A DNA stretch of 64,000 bases from Brevundimonas fluminis (GTDB taxonomy: Bacteria > Pseudomonadota > Alphaproteobacteria > Caulobacterales > Caulobacteraceae): assembly GCF_003934285.1 (NCBI RefSeq), contig NZ_RQWJ01000004.1, forward strand, positions 62,001 to 126,000, written 5' to 3'. Shown in pieces: positions 23,696 through 32,336 of this stretch. Under the pieces are notes generated by a model. That model was not told where the DNA came from. It saw only the letters and a list, made by a program, of their open reading frames with translations, and did not search any database. The translations under genes and the position numbers were made by a program. Position 1 is the stretch's first letter, and each line of letters starts with the position of its first letter.

Positions 23696-25545
23696 CGGAA
23701 GGCCCGCAGCCTCTCGCGCACGGCCTCCAGGCCCGGCAGGACGCGGCCGATCTCGTCGGCGTTCTTCTTCCACTTGTCGGGCCGCGGCGGCTCAAGCGTA
23801 TGACGCGAGTCGGGCAGGGGGCCGCCGGTCCGCTCCGTCAGCGCCGCATCGATTTCGATGCCGGCGAAAGCCGCGATCCCGGCGATCACCTTGCCCGGAG
23901 CGGCGACGAAATCGGCATAGCGCACCACGTGCCGCCGCCCGGCCGGCAGGGCTTCCAGATCGTCCATGATGGTCGTGTTGGTGACCGCCCACTGATGCGC
24001 GGCGATCTCCTCGACCGGTTTGCCCTTCAGGCCCTGCCAGCCCTGCGGCAGCAGCAGCGACCACGGCCCGTCCCAGCCCTGCAGCTGCGGATAGGTGACC
24101 CAGCCGCCCGAGCGCCAGGCGTCGATGATGCTCGAGACGTTCTCCTCGGGCTCACGCCACAGGAAGACGTAGAGGGCGTCCGGAAACACCTTGTCGAAGA
24201 AGGGGATGCGCAGGGCGTTCTTGGGCGTTTTTTCCAGGAACCGCACCGACGGCCGGTTGGCGAAAGGCGCGCCCGCGCCGTCCACCAGCTTCTCGGCCAC
24301 GCGCGCGTGCATGGCCAAGCCGATCTGCGGATCGAACTGCGCCGCCGTCAGCCGGTTGGAGTCGACGCCCGGCGCGCCGGGACGCAGCCGGGGAAAGCCC
24401 TCGGCCAGCCAGTGCGCCTCGCCGCCCACGGTGTGCAGCTGCGGCGTCACCGCCAGCGTCTCGAAAAGGGCGGTCGATCCCGACCGCGGCGCCGCCACGA
24501 TGATGATCGGCCGGTCATAGGTCGGCACGGTGCGCACCGACGGCCCCGGCCCGGCCGCGCCCGCCGGGGTCTGTCCCGGCACGGCCGCCGCCGCCTGTCC
24601 CCGCGCCCCGTCGTTGACGGCGTAGGCGGCCACCCGCGCGCCGGCGACGCGCAGCACCGGCATGTCGTTGGGCCCGACGCGAAGATCCTCGCCAAGGCCC
24701 CGCACCTGCTGCAGGAAGGCGTCGATGCGCTTGCGGTAGTGGGGGACCCCCCGGTCCTCGTCGGCGAACAGGGACCAGAGCTGGCGCCAGTCCTGACGGA
24801 AGCCCCAGCAGGCCCGCTCCAGCGCCCGCACCTCCGCCTCGCCGGCTGCCCCGCCCTTCACCGAGACCGTCTCGGAGACCAGGTCAGACAGCAGCTGGTC
24901 GATCTCGGACGGCGGCATGACGCGGTGGACGTTGAAGCGCTCGAAGGCCAGCGGCGCCTTCTCGCCCGGCCGATACGGCACCAGCCGCGCCCCGAGGGGG
25001 CCGTCGGCCGCCGCGTCCGCCATGTCCCAGAACCGGGCGTTGCCGGTGGTGTCCGCCACCAGATGGATGCGCTCGACGTCCGAGCCGTTGACGACGCGGT
25101 GCGTGCGCCAGTTGTCGAAGATCCACGACTCCCCCGCGGCCATGTTCACCACCTGGTCGTCGCAATGGAATTTCACGTCCGGCGTGGTGACGATGGGGAT
25201 GTGCATCCGCACCCGGTGGAACCAGTGATAGTTCACGTCCGTATGCGTCGGCACCTCGGACCCCGGGCCCAGCTTCATCAGGCGCGACCGGCTCCACACC
25301 ACGCCGAAGTGGCTGAGCACCTGCTGCAGATAGGGCGCGGCCAGCAGGTGCGGCGTCGGCGCCATGGCCCCGGCGACGTCGTCGTTCTCGGTCCCGCCGA
25401 CGGTGATCAGGCGCAGGGCGCTGTTGCCGGGAATGTTGTTCGGGTGCGGCGCCCAGGCCTCGGCCGGGAAGGCCAGCACCTCGGCCCTCAGCCGCTCCAC
25501 GTCGAAGGTGAAGGGCAGTTTGATGAAGGGAGCCTTGAGCTTCAT
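23692..25545 (-). CDS. Aspartyl/asparaginyl beta-hydroxylase-like and sulfotransferase fusion
   Basis: This 617-residue protein joins two enzyme domains. Residues about 1-185 are a cupin-type aspartyl/asparaginyl beta-hydroxylase-like domain: HTDVNYHW gives an H101-x-D103 iron motif, with a distal H149 or H161 and a 2-oxoglutarate-binding arginine nearby. Residues about 345-610 are a sulfotransferase, with the PAPS 5'-phosphosulfate loop APRSGSTALFETL (353-358), the conserved FLEKTPKNALRIPFF segment and LPDSRHTLEPPRPDKWKKNA near the end. An Ala/Gly/Pro-rich linker (about 310-340) separates them. It would both hydroxylate and sulfate or bind a substrate I cannot name. It is coupled to a DUF5990 gene. 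Confidence 0.88.
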   Translation of the reverse strand: MKLKAPFIKLPFTFDVERLRAEVLAFPAEAWAPHPNNIPGNSALRLITVGGTENDDVAGAMAPTPHLLAAPYLQQVLSHFGVVWSRSRLMKLGPGSEVPTHTDVNYHWFHRVRMHIPIVTTPDVKFHCDDQVVNMAAGESWIFDNWRTHRVVNGSDVERIHLVADTTGNARFWDMADAAADGPLGARLVPYRPGEKAPLAFERFNVHRVMPPSEIDQLLSDLVSETVSVKGGAAGEAEVRALERACWGFRQDWRQLWSLFADEDRGVPHYRKRIDAFLQQVRGLGEDLRVGPNDMPVLRVAGARVAAYAVNDGARGQAAAAVPGQTPAGAAGPGPSVRTVPTYDRPIIIVAAPRSGSTALFETLAVTPQLHTVGGEAHWLAEGFPRLRPGAPGVDSNRLTAAQFDPQIGLAMHARVAEKLVDGAGAPFANRPSVRFLEKTPKNALRIPFFDKVFPDALYVFLWREPEENVSSIIDAWRSGGWVTYPQLQGWDGPWSLLLPQGWQGLKGKPVEEIAAHQWAVTNTTIMDDLEALPAGRRHVVRYADFVAAPGKVIAGIAAFAGIEIDAALTERTGGPLPDSRHTLEPPRPDKWKKNADEIGRVLPGLEAVRERLRAFR

Positions 25546-25576
25546 TCCGAACGGATACCGGCCGGGGCGGGCAGGG

Positions 25577-26272
25577 TCAAAGACGTTCGATCCGGTGCTG
25601 TCCCCGCACCTGCCTGACGAACGGCAGACCCTCGGCGCGGTCGTCCAGCGCGGCGTTCAGCACGAAGCGCGTGATCGCCGCCAGATCGCGCGACAGGGCG
25701 TCGTCCGCTTTCAGCCAGGCGACGTCCTCCAGCTCGTCCGCCGCAGGGCGCGGGCGATCGTCCATCAGCGCCGAAGCGTCGGCACGGAAGAACCGGGCGT
25801 CGAAGCGACGGCTGCGTCCCGGCGGGGTGATGGCCCGGGCGACGTAGCTCATGGCCGCGAGGTCGGGCAGGGCGCCGCCGGCCCGGAACTCCCGCCAGGG
25901 GCCGGCGACGCCGGCTGGCGGCGCGGGCCGGGCCAGCCTCAGTCCCGTCTCCTCGAAGGTCTCGCGCACGGCGGCCAGCATCAGGGCCCGCGCCCGGTAC
26001 GCGCCGACCTCCGTCTCCAGCCGCGCCCGCGTCTCGCCGGTCGGATCGGACGCCGACGCGGCGCGTCCGTCGGCCCGGTCCACCCGCCCGCCGGGGAACA
26101 CCCATTTGCCGGCCATGAAGACGTGGCCGGCCGCGCGGCGACCCATAAGCACCTCGGCCCGGACGCCGGTGCCACGCGTCAGGATCAGCGTCGCCGCGTC
26201 TCGCGGCCGCATCCGTCCGCCCGTCCGTGGCGCGTCTCTCAGATCCTGATCGGCGTCGAAGGGCTGCGTCAC
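25577..26272 (-). CDS. NUDIX hydrolase, NUDT19/CoA-pyrophosphatase-like layout
   Basis: This 231-residue NUDIX enzyme would hydrolyse a nucleoside diphosphate linked to another group. The NUDIX box is split: FPGGRVDRAD is followed by an insertion of about 40 residues, before AAVRETFEETGLRL supplies the R-E-x-x-E-E catalytic part. That spacing is known from NUDT19-like proteins. The substrate cannot be told from sequence. The start is GTG at 26272, in a GTGA overlap with the RNase R stop; an internal ATG (MRPRDAATLIL, 20 codons on) is an alternative that also keeps the whole domain. Confidence 0.85.
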   Translation of the reverse strand: MTQPFDADQDLRDAPRTGGRMRPRDAATLILTRGTGVRAEVLMGRRAAGHVFMAGKWVFPGGRVDRADGRAASASDPTGETRARLETEVGAYRARALMLAAVRETFEETGLRLARPAPPAGVAGPWREFRAGGALPDLAAMSYVARAITPPGRSRRFDARFFRADASALMDDRPRPAADELEDVAWLKADDALSRDLAAITRFVLNAALDDRAEGLPFVRQVRGQHRIERL

Positions 26273-28587
26273 CGCCGCTTGCCCTTGCGAACCCCCTTCA
26301 GCCCGCCTGACGGCCTGCCGCCCGCGCGCGGTTTGGGTCCGCCCGGCCGTCCCTTGCCGCGCGTCGGCGGGCCGTCCCCGCCCCGGCCCCTCATGCCCAG
26401 TCGCGGAGCGGGCGCATTGGGATCGCGGGGGTCGGGGTCGGACAGCATCTCGAACAGCAGCCCGCCCGTCACCGGCGTGGCCTCCACCAGCCTGACCTCG
26501 ACCGGCTTGCCCAGCGTCCAGCGCACCCCGGTCCGGCCGCCGACCAGGGCATGGGTTCGGTCGTCGTGGGTGAAGTACTCCCCGCCCAGCGACGACACGG
26601 GCACCAGTCCGTCGGCGCCCGTCTCCTCCAGGCGCACGAACAGGCCGAAGCGCGTCACCCCGGTGATCCGCCCACGGAACATCGAGCCGACCCGATCCTG
26701 CAGGAAGGCGGCGACGTAGCGGTCCATGGCGTCGCGCTCGGCCGCCATCGAGCGGCGCTCGGTCGTGGTCACCTGCTCGGCGATCGACGCCAGCTCGGCG
26801 ATCTCGCGGTCCGTCAGCCCGTCCTTGCCGAAGCCCAGCGCGCGGATCAGTCCCCGATGCACGATCAGGTCGGAGTAGCGCCGGATCGGCGAGGTGAAGT
26901 GGGCGTAGCGATCGAGGTTCAGACCGAAATGGCCCACGTTCTCGGGCGAATAGATCGCCTGCATCTGGGTGCGCAGCACCACCTCGTTGACGACCTCCGC
27001 ATGCGGCCCCTCGCGCGTCTGGTCCAGCAGCTTGTTGAACCGTCTGGTCGTCGCCGGCTCGCCCTTGGTCCAGGGGATGCCCAGGGTCTGCAGGAAGTCG
27101 GCCAGGTTGAACAGCTTCTCCTGGCTGGGCGCGTCGTGGACGCGATAGATCAGCGGCGTCTTCTTCTGCTCCAGCGTCTCGGCGGCGCAGACGTTGGCCT
27201 GCACCATCATCTCCTCGATCAGCCGGTGCGCCTCCAGCGACACCCGCGCCTCGATGGAGGCGATGCCGCCGTCGGGGGCCATGCGGATGCGCCGCTCCTG
27301 ACTCTCGATCTGCAGCGGGCTGCGCTTCAGCCGGCCCCTCAGCATGCAGCGATAGGCGTTCCACAGCGGGTAGAGGATCGCCTCCATGATCGGGCCGGTC
27401 GCGTCGTCCGTCTGCCCGTCGATGGCCGCCTGCGCCTGCTCGTAAGACAGCTTGGCGTGCGATCTCATCAGTCCGCGGACGAAGCGATGGCCGGTCTTCC
27501 GGCCGTTTTCGTCGAAGACCATGCGCACCGCCATGCAGGCGCGGTTCTCGCCGGCCTTGAGGCTGCACAGGCCGTTCGACAGCACCTCCGGGAGCATCGG
27601 CTCGACGCGGTCCGGGAAATAGGTCGAATTGCCCTTGTCGCGCGCCTCCCGGTCCAGCGCCGAGCCGGGCCGGACGTAGGCGGCGACGTCGGCGATGGCG
27701 ACCCAGACGACCCAGCCGTTGGGATTCTTCGGATCCTCGTCGCGGTGAGCGTAGACGGCGTCGTCATGGTCGCGGGCGTCCACCGGATCAATGGTGATCA
27801 GAGGCAGCTCGCGCAGGTCCTCGCGGCCCTTCAGGGAGGGCAGCTCCTGATCTTCCGCCTCGCGCTCGACCGCTTCGGAGAAGCCCATCGGCACGTTGTG
27901 GGCGGCGATGGCGATGAGGCTGGCGGCGCGGGGATCGTCCTCGCGGCCGATGGTCTCCAGCACCTTGCCGCGCTTCGGGCCATAGCGGTGCTCGCCCTTC
28001 TCGATGGCGGCCACGACCAGATCGCCGTCCTTCAGCCCCTCGGCCAGCAGGGGCGGGATGAGCAGGACGTCCTTCGACCGCCGGTCCACCGGCTCGACCC
28101 GCACCTCGCGGTTCGACTTGCGGACCACGCCCAAGACCTTGTTGGCTCCGGAGTCCAGGCGCTTGATCAGCCGCGCCTCCCAGCCGTCCTCCGCCCTTGA
28201 GAACCGGACCAGCAGCCGGTCGCCCATGCCGGGCGCCGGGCCGGTCTTGCCCGTCCTGTCGGGCATCAGGAGCGCGCGCGGCGCGTCGTCGGACGCGTCG
28301 ACCAGCCGTACGTAGAACTCGCCGTCCACGTCGCGCTCGACCACGTCGGCGACGCCCACGGGGGGCAGGTCGCCGGCGGGCGAGAATCCCTTGCGGCCGC
28401 GCTTGCCCAGCGCACCTTCGGCCTCCAGCTCGCGGATCATCTCGCGCAGGGCCCGCCGTTCGCCGCCCTTCAGGCCGAAATGCTTCGCGATGTCCGTCCT
28501 CTCGGCCGACCCCGCCTCGCGCAGGAAGGCCAGCAGCGTCTCCTTGTCCGGCAGTCCGGCGGCGGGGCGTTTCGGGGGTTTGCTCAT
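26269..28587 (-). CDS. rnr: Ribonuclease R
   Basis: RNase R (772 residues) degrades structured RNA from the 3' end and takes part in rRNA quality control. Layout: an N-terminal winged-helix domain (about 12-75), cold-shock domains (about 85-230), and the RNB catalytic domain (about 260-590). The metal-binding acids are in DPVDARDHDDAVYAH, and the RNB signature is FTSPIRRYSDLIVHRGLI. An S1 domain follows (about 640-725), then a Lys/Arg/Gly-rich tail. The length is within the normal range of RNase R. It is coupled to the NUDIX gene downstream. Confidence 0.95.
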   Translation of the reverse strand: MSKPPKRPAAGLPDKETLLAFLREAGSAERTDIAKHFGLKGGERRALREMIRELEAEGALGKRGRKGFSPAGDLPPVGVADVVERDVDGEFYVRLVDASDDAPRALLMPDRTGKTGPAPGMGDRLLVRFSRAEDGWEARLIKRLDSGANKVLGVVRKSNREVRVEPVDRRSKDVLLIPPLLAEGLKDGDLVVAAIEKGEHRYGPKRGKVLETIGREDDPRAASLIAIAAHNVPMGFSEAVEREAEDQELPSLKGREDLRELPLITIDPVDARDHDDAVYAHRDEDPKNPNGWVVWVAIADVAAYVRPGSALDREARDKGNSTYFPDRVEPMLPEVLSNGLCSLKAGENRACMAVRMVFDENGRKTGHRFVRGLMRSHAKLSYEQAQAAIDGQTDDATGPIMEAILYPLWNAYRCMLRGRLKRSPLQIESQERRIRMAPDGGIASIEARVSLEAHRLIEEMMVQANVCAAETLEQKKTPLIYRVHDAPSQEKLFNLADFLQTLGIPWTKGEPATTRRFNKLLDQTREGPHAEVVNEVVLRTQMQAIYSPENVGHFGLNLDRYAHFTSPIRRYSDLIVHRGLIRALGFGKDGLTDREIAELASIAEQVTTTERRSMAAERDAMDRYVAAFLQDRVGSMFRGRITGVTRFGLFVRLEETGADGLVPVSSLGGEYFTHDDRTHALVGGRTGVRWTLGKPVEVRLVEATPVTGGLLFEMLSDPDPRDPNAPAPRLGMRGRGGDGPPTRGKGRPGGPKPRAGGRPSGGLKGVRKGKRR

Positions 28588-28691
28588 CGTCCCGACATAA
28601 CGCGCTTCGGCCGTCCGCGTCGTCAGCTTTGATCGGATTGTGGCGAAGGGCCGACTTGGCCATCCTGCTCCGACGTCATCCGGAGCCCGTC

Positions 28692-29042
28692 ATGTCCTTA
28701 GTCGCCCTCGCCCTGACCGCCGCCCTGCTGGCGCCGCAGGATCCCGTGACGCACGAGCAGGCCGTGACCTGCACGGGCGTCTTCCTGTTCGCCAACATCC
28801 TGATGACCCAGGCGGCCGAGGCGGATCCCACCCCCGAGAACCAGGAGACCGCCGCCGCCGCCGGGCGCCTGATGAAGGCCGCCGACGACGATCGGCTGGC
28901 CGCCGCGCGCCGCGAGGGAATCGCGGTCGACGCCAGCGGACAGGCTCTGAACGTCTGGCTGGAGGCCAGCCTGCCCGACTCCGAGGCCGTCGTGGGTCGC
29001 GAGCTCGATCCCTGCCTGCAGCGCTACATGAGCGCCATCTGA
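28692..29042 (+). CDS. Small exported protein of unknown function
   Basis: I do not recognise this 116-residue protein. It has a short hydrophobic N-terminus (MSLVALALTAALLAPQDP) that fits a Sec signal peptide. The mature part is mainly helical and polar, with a pair of cysteines, one in VTCTGVFLF and one in LDPCLQRYM near the C-terminus, that could form a disulfide. ATG 28692 places the signal peptide at the N-terminus; the longer frame upstream is a shadow of rnr. It is preceded by CCGGAGCCC and followed by 75 bases before the cystathionine beta-synthase gene. Confidence 0.7.
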   Translation: MSLVALALTAALLAPQDPVTHEQAVTCTGVFLFANILMTQAAEADPTPENQETAAAAGRLMKAADDDRLAAARREGIAVDASGQALNVWLEASLPDSEAVVGRELDPCLQRYMSAI

Positions 29043-29117
29043 CCCGCCCGGCGGCTTGACCCCGGGACGGCGCGCGCCCAGCCTCGCGCGCGTTCGTCAA
29101 CCGGAGTCGCCCGTCCC

Positions 29118-30518
29118 ATGCCCACCGCCGCCCCGACCGTCAGCGCGCCGTCCGGCTCGCTGCTCGACCTCATCGGCGCCACGCCCATGGTCGAGGCGAC
29201 GCGGCTGGACACGGGCAAATGCCGCCTGTTCCTGAAGCTGGAATCCCAGAACCCGGGCGGCTCGATCAAGGACCGCATCGCCCTGTCGATGATCGCCGCG
29301 GCCGAGCGCGAAGGCTTCCTGAAGCCCGGCGGCACGATTGTCGAGGCGACCGCCGGCAACACCGGCCTGGCGCTTGCGCTGGTGGGGCAGGCCAAGGGCT
29401 ACAAGGTCCTGCTGGTCATCCCCGACAAGATGTCGAAGGAGAAGATCCAGCACCTGCGCGCCATGGGCGCCGACGTGCGGCTGACCCGCTCGGACGTGCC
29501 GCACGGGCACCCGGAATACTACACCGACATGGCCGAACGGCTGGCCCAGCAGATTCCCGGCGGCTTCTACGTCAACCAGTTCGCCAACGACGCCAACTCC
29601 GCCGCCCATTTCGAGACCACGGGCCCCGAGATCTGGGCCCAGACGGGCGGTGACGTCGGCGCGCTGGTGGCCGGCATCGGCTCCGGCGGCACCATCACCG
29701 GCATCGCCCGCTATCTGAAGTCGGTGGGCTCGGACGCGGAGATCATCCTCGCCGACCCCGTCGGCTCAACCCTGGCCGGGATCGTCAACGAGGGGGTGCC
29801 CGGGCCTGAGGGCAGCTACACGGTCGAGGGCATCGGCCAGAACTTCGTCCCCGACACGGCGGACGTCACCCTGATCGACAAGGCCTATTCCATCCCGGAC
29901 GCCGAGGCGATCGCCACCGTGCGCGAACTGCTGCTGAAGGAAGGCATCCTGGCGGGCTCGTCGTCGGGCACGCTGATCGCCGCGGCCCTGCGCTGGTGCC
30001 GCGAACAGACCGAGCCGAAGACGTGCGTCACCTTCGTCTGCGATACCGGCGCCAAATACCTTTCCAAGGTCTACAACGACGCCTGGCTGGCCGATCAGGG
30101 GCTGACCGACCGGCCGATCCACGGCGACCTCAGCGACCTGATCACCCGGCGGCCGGAGGAGGGCGGAGTGGTCGTGGTCGGTCCCGACGACACGCTGGAC
30201 ACCGCGTTCAAGCGCATGCGCGGCTCGGACGTGTCGCAGCTGCCCGTGCTTCAGGACGGACGGCTGGTCGGCATCCTGGACGAGAGCGACATCGTCCACG
30301 TGCTCGACACGGACGAGATCACGCGCAAGGAGCGTTTCGCCAAGCCCGTCTCCTCGGCCATGACCCGAGATCTGGACACGGTTCAGGTCAATGAGCCGCT
30401 GGACGCCCTGATCCCCCTGTTCGATCGGGACCGCGTGGCCATCGTGCTGGATGGCGAGCGGTTCGTCGGCCTGATCACCCGCACGGATCTCATCAACCAC
30501 CTCAGCCTGAACCGATGA
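29118..30518 (+). CDS. Cystathionine beta-synthase type PLP enzyme with two C-terminal CBS domains
   Basis: This 466-residue enzyme has a PLP fold type II catalytic domain (about 12-330) and a CBS-pair regulatory module (about 340-466). It would condense serine or O-acetylserine with homocysteine or sulfide. The PLP lysine is in NPGGSIKDRIAL, the phosphate loop is GIGSGGTITG and the substrate loop EATAGNTG is intact. The CBS pair shows VSQLPVLQDGRLVGILDESD and IVLDGERFVGLITRTD. No heme-binding N-terminal extension is present, so it is the bacterial, heme-free form. Its partner enzyme, at 34563, is separated from it by five hydrolase genes. Confidence 0.92.
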   Translation: MPTAAPTVSAPSGSLLDLIGATPMVEATRLDTGKCRLFLKLESQNPGGSIKDRIALSMIAAAEREGFLKPGGTIVEATAGNTGLALALVGQAKGYKVLLVIPDKMSKEKIQHLRAMGADVRLTRSDVPHGHPEYYTDMAERLAQQIPGGFYVNQFANDANSAAHFETTGPEIWAQTGGDVGALVAGIGSGGTITGIARYLKSVGSDAEIILADPVGSTLAGIVNEGVPGPEGSYTVEGIGQNFVPDTADVTLIDKAYSIPDAEAIATVRELLLKEGILAGSSSGTLIAAALRWCREQTEPKTCVTFVCDTGAKYLSKVYNDAWLADQGLTDRPIHGDLSDLITRRPEEGGVVVVGPDDTLDTAFKRMRGSDVSQLPVLQDGRLVGILDESDIVHVLDTDEITRKERFAKPVSSAMTRDLDTVQVNEPLDALIPLFDRDRVAIVLDGERFVGLITRTDLINHLSLNR

Positions 30519-30526
30519 GCCGGAAC

Positions 30527-30659
30527 CCGTCGCCATTCGTGGCGACCTTGCGGCGAACCGGCTGGACTGGGGCGAAATTGCGGTGAAGCCTGTCCCCCTC
30601 TCCTGAACGGTGGGGCAGGCCGACATGACGACTTCCCGTTTCCTCGCATTCTTCGCCGC
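30527..30659 (+). repeat. Leader plus signal-peptide repeat, copy A
   Basis: This 133-base unit is repeated at 31440-31572 with 12 mismatches and no gaps. It starts with the hairpin GTCGCCA-TTCG-TGGCGAC (30529-30546), and runs through the ribosome site and ATG of hydrolase 1 to about codon 11. The upstream part sits directly after the cystathionine beta-synthase stop. It appears to be a duplicated promoter or leader cassette. The mature coding sequences after it are far less alike. Confidence 0.85.
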
Positions 30660-31431
30660 GACCGCGGCTCTGCACCTGGCGGCCCCCGCGCACGCCCAGT
30701 CGATCCCGCCGACGCGGACGACCCCGGTCGGTATGCCCGGCTGCGGTCAGGACGTGCCTCTGGCCGCCACGCGCGCGAGCATCACCTTCGCCAGCGGCGG
30801 CAAGGACATTCCGGCGATCCTGTACGAGCCGCAGGGCGTGCCGCACGCCTCGACGGCGGTGGTCATCCTTCATGGCCGCGACGTCGCGGGCGAGATGATC
30901 TATCTGGACGATCACGCCCTCCAGTTGGCGTCCCGGGGCGTCTCGGTGCTGCTGCCCTTCTATCTGGCGGCCGACGATGGACGGGACCCCGAGCCGGCTC
31001 GAGCCCGGGCGGCGCATCGGACGTGGCGACGGGTGGCGCTGGACGCCGCCGAGGCTCTGGCGGCGGAGCGGGGCGTGTCCCAGCGTCAGGTGCATCTTTG
31101 GGGACACACGCGAGGGGGCGGCGTCGCGGTCGCCGCGGCGCTGGAACGGGGCAGCCCGGTCGGCGGGGCGATCGCCGTCCAGATCGGCGGCAGGCCGCAG
31201 GATTCCGCTGAAGGTCTGGGCCGCCCCTTCCTTCTGATCTACGCGCCTGACGCCCTGTTTCCGGCCGCGCAGGGGCGGGCCATGGCCGATGCGATCCGTG
31301 AGGACGGGGGCGTGGTCGAGGAAATCCGCATTGGAGTTCCGTGGGAAAGCTGGGCCGGGGCGGAATGGTGCGCGGTCTTCGACCATTCGCGTGCCCATTT
31401 CGACAGATCGCGCCTCTCGGCCGGCGACTGA
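30625..31431 (+). CDS. Exported alpha/beta-hydrolase paralogue 1, catalytic residues lost
   Basis: This 268-residue protein is the first of five tandem paralogues of the dienelactone-hydrolase-like group. It has a Sec signal peptide (MTTSRFLAFFAATAALHLAA, ending AHAQ). The catalytic residues of its neighbours are missing. The elbow reads GHTRGG, with T162 in place of serine, the acid region reads LIYAPDALFP, and the base region VPWESWAG has no histidine. It does keep the family tail W-C-x-x-F and exactly two cysteines (C40, C249), aligned with those of copies 2 and 3. ATG 30625 is chosen over GTG 30610 because the GTG lies in the ribosome-site region. It is probably a pseudoenzyme. Confidence 0.85.
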   Translation: MTTSRFLAFFAATAALHLAAPAHAQSIPPTRTTPVGMPGCGQDVPLAATRASITFASGGKDIPAILYEPQGVPHASTAVVILHGRDVAGEMIYLDDHALQLASRGVSVLLPFYLAADDGRDPEPARARAAHRTWRRVALDAAEALAAERGVSQRQVHLWGHTRGGGVAVAAALERGSPVGGAIAVQIGGRPQDSAEGLGRPFLLIYAPDALFPAAQGRAMADAIREDGGVVEEIRIGVPWESWAGAEWCAVFDHSRAHFDRSRLSAGD

Positions 31432-31439
31432 CACGACCG

Positions 31440-31572
31440 CCGTCGCCATTCGTGGCGACTTTGCGGCGAACTTGCTGGACTAGGGCGAAATTGTGGTGAA
31501 GCCTGTCGGCCTTTCGTGAATGGTGGGGCAGGCCGACATGACGACTTCCCGTTTTCTCGCATCCTTCGCCGC
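31440..31572 (+). repeat. Leader plus signal-peptide repeat, copy B
   Basis: This is the second copy of the 133-base unit described at 30527. The hairpin GTCGCCA-TTCG-TGGCGAC is fully conserved at 31442-31459, and the ATG of hydrolase 2 is at the same offset (98 bases). It lies nine bases after the stop of hydrolase 1, so the hairpin may act as a processing or attenuation element between the two genes. No T-run follows it. Confidence 0.85.
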
Positions 31573-32329
31573 TGCGGCGGCGCTCTTCGGCGCCGGCGCG
31601 GCCTTGGCCCAGGCGCCCGCGTCCATGGCCGGTTGCGCCGACGACGTCCGGCACAATGCGACCCGCGACTCCATCACCTACCAGTATCGGGGCAAGGCCA
31701 TCCCGGCCCTCTTCTACAAGCCGCGTCCTGGGACGGAGAACGGCGTCGGCATCGTGCTGCTGCACGGCTTCATGGGTCTGGGCGGGCACGGACCGCTGTT
31801 CGACCCCCACGCCATCCAGCTGGCCTCGCGCGGCTACACCGTTCTGATGCCCAGCTACTTCGACGCCCGACCCTGGCGACAGCGGTTCAACGGGGACGAC
31901 ATGAAGGAGTGGTCCCAGGCCTCGGGCGAGGCCGTCCGCTTCCTGGCGTCGCAGCCCGGCGTCGATCCGCAGAAGGTCGTCCTGTGGGGGTATTCGCTGG
32001 GCGGCTACCTGGCCACCGACGGCTCGCTGACCGACTACGGCGCGGCGGCGGGGGCCATCGGGGTTTCGGCGGGAACGGACATCTTCGAGCACGCCTCCCG
32101 CGGCTCGCGGCCGATCCCGATCCTGCTGATGCACGGGCGATCGGACCGGTCGGTCAGCGTCCGCTCCATGGAGGCGCTGGGCAGGAATCTCTCGGTGCGC
32201 GGGGCGACGGTGGAGACCGAGCTTCTGGACCGCCAGCAGCATGAGCTGGACGCCCCGACCTGGTGCCACGTCTTCGGGCGCACGCGGCGGTTCCTGGAAA
32301 CCCACTTCCTACCGGCGCCGTCGGCCTGA
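31538..32329 (+). CDS. Exported alpha/beta-hydrolase paralogue 2 (dienelactone-hydrolase-like)
   Basis: This 263-residue protein starts MTTSRFLASFAAAAALFGAG, with a Sec signal ending near ALAQA. It keeps a full catalytic triad: S153 in GYSLGG, D203 in HGRSDRSVS and H235 in RQQHELD, followed by the family tail W-C-H-V-F. The oxyanion region is LLHGFMGLGG. It has only two cysteines, C33 at the start of the mature chain and C243 in the tail, which could join the two ends. The substrate is unknown; the fold family hydrolyses small esters and lactones. It lies seven bases before the start of paralogue 3. Confidence 0.9.
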   Translation: MTTSRFLASFAAAAALFGAGAALAQAPASMAGCADDVRHNATRDSITYQYRGKAIPALFYKPRPGTENGVGIVLLHGFMGLGGHGPLFDPHAIQLASRGYTVLMPSYFDARPWRQRFNGDDMKEWSQASGEAVRFLASQPGVDPQKVVLWGYSLGGYLATDGSLTDYGAAAGAIGVSAGTDIFEHASRGSRPIPILLMHGRSDRSVSVRSMEALGRNLSVRGATVETELLDRQQHELDAPTWCHVFGRTRRFLETHFLPAPSA

Positions 32330-32336
32330 CCGCGCC

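Noticed and set aside
29043-29117. SAM-type riboswitch before the cystathionine beta-synthase gene
   Set aside because: Only 75 bases, without the stem-loop arrangement of SAM-II or related elements.
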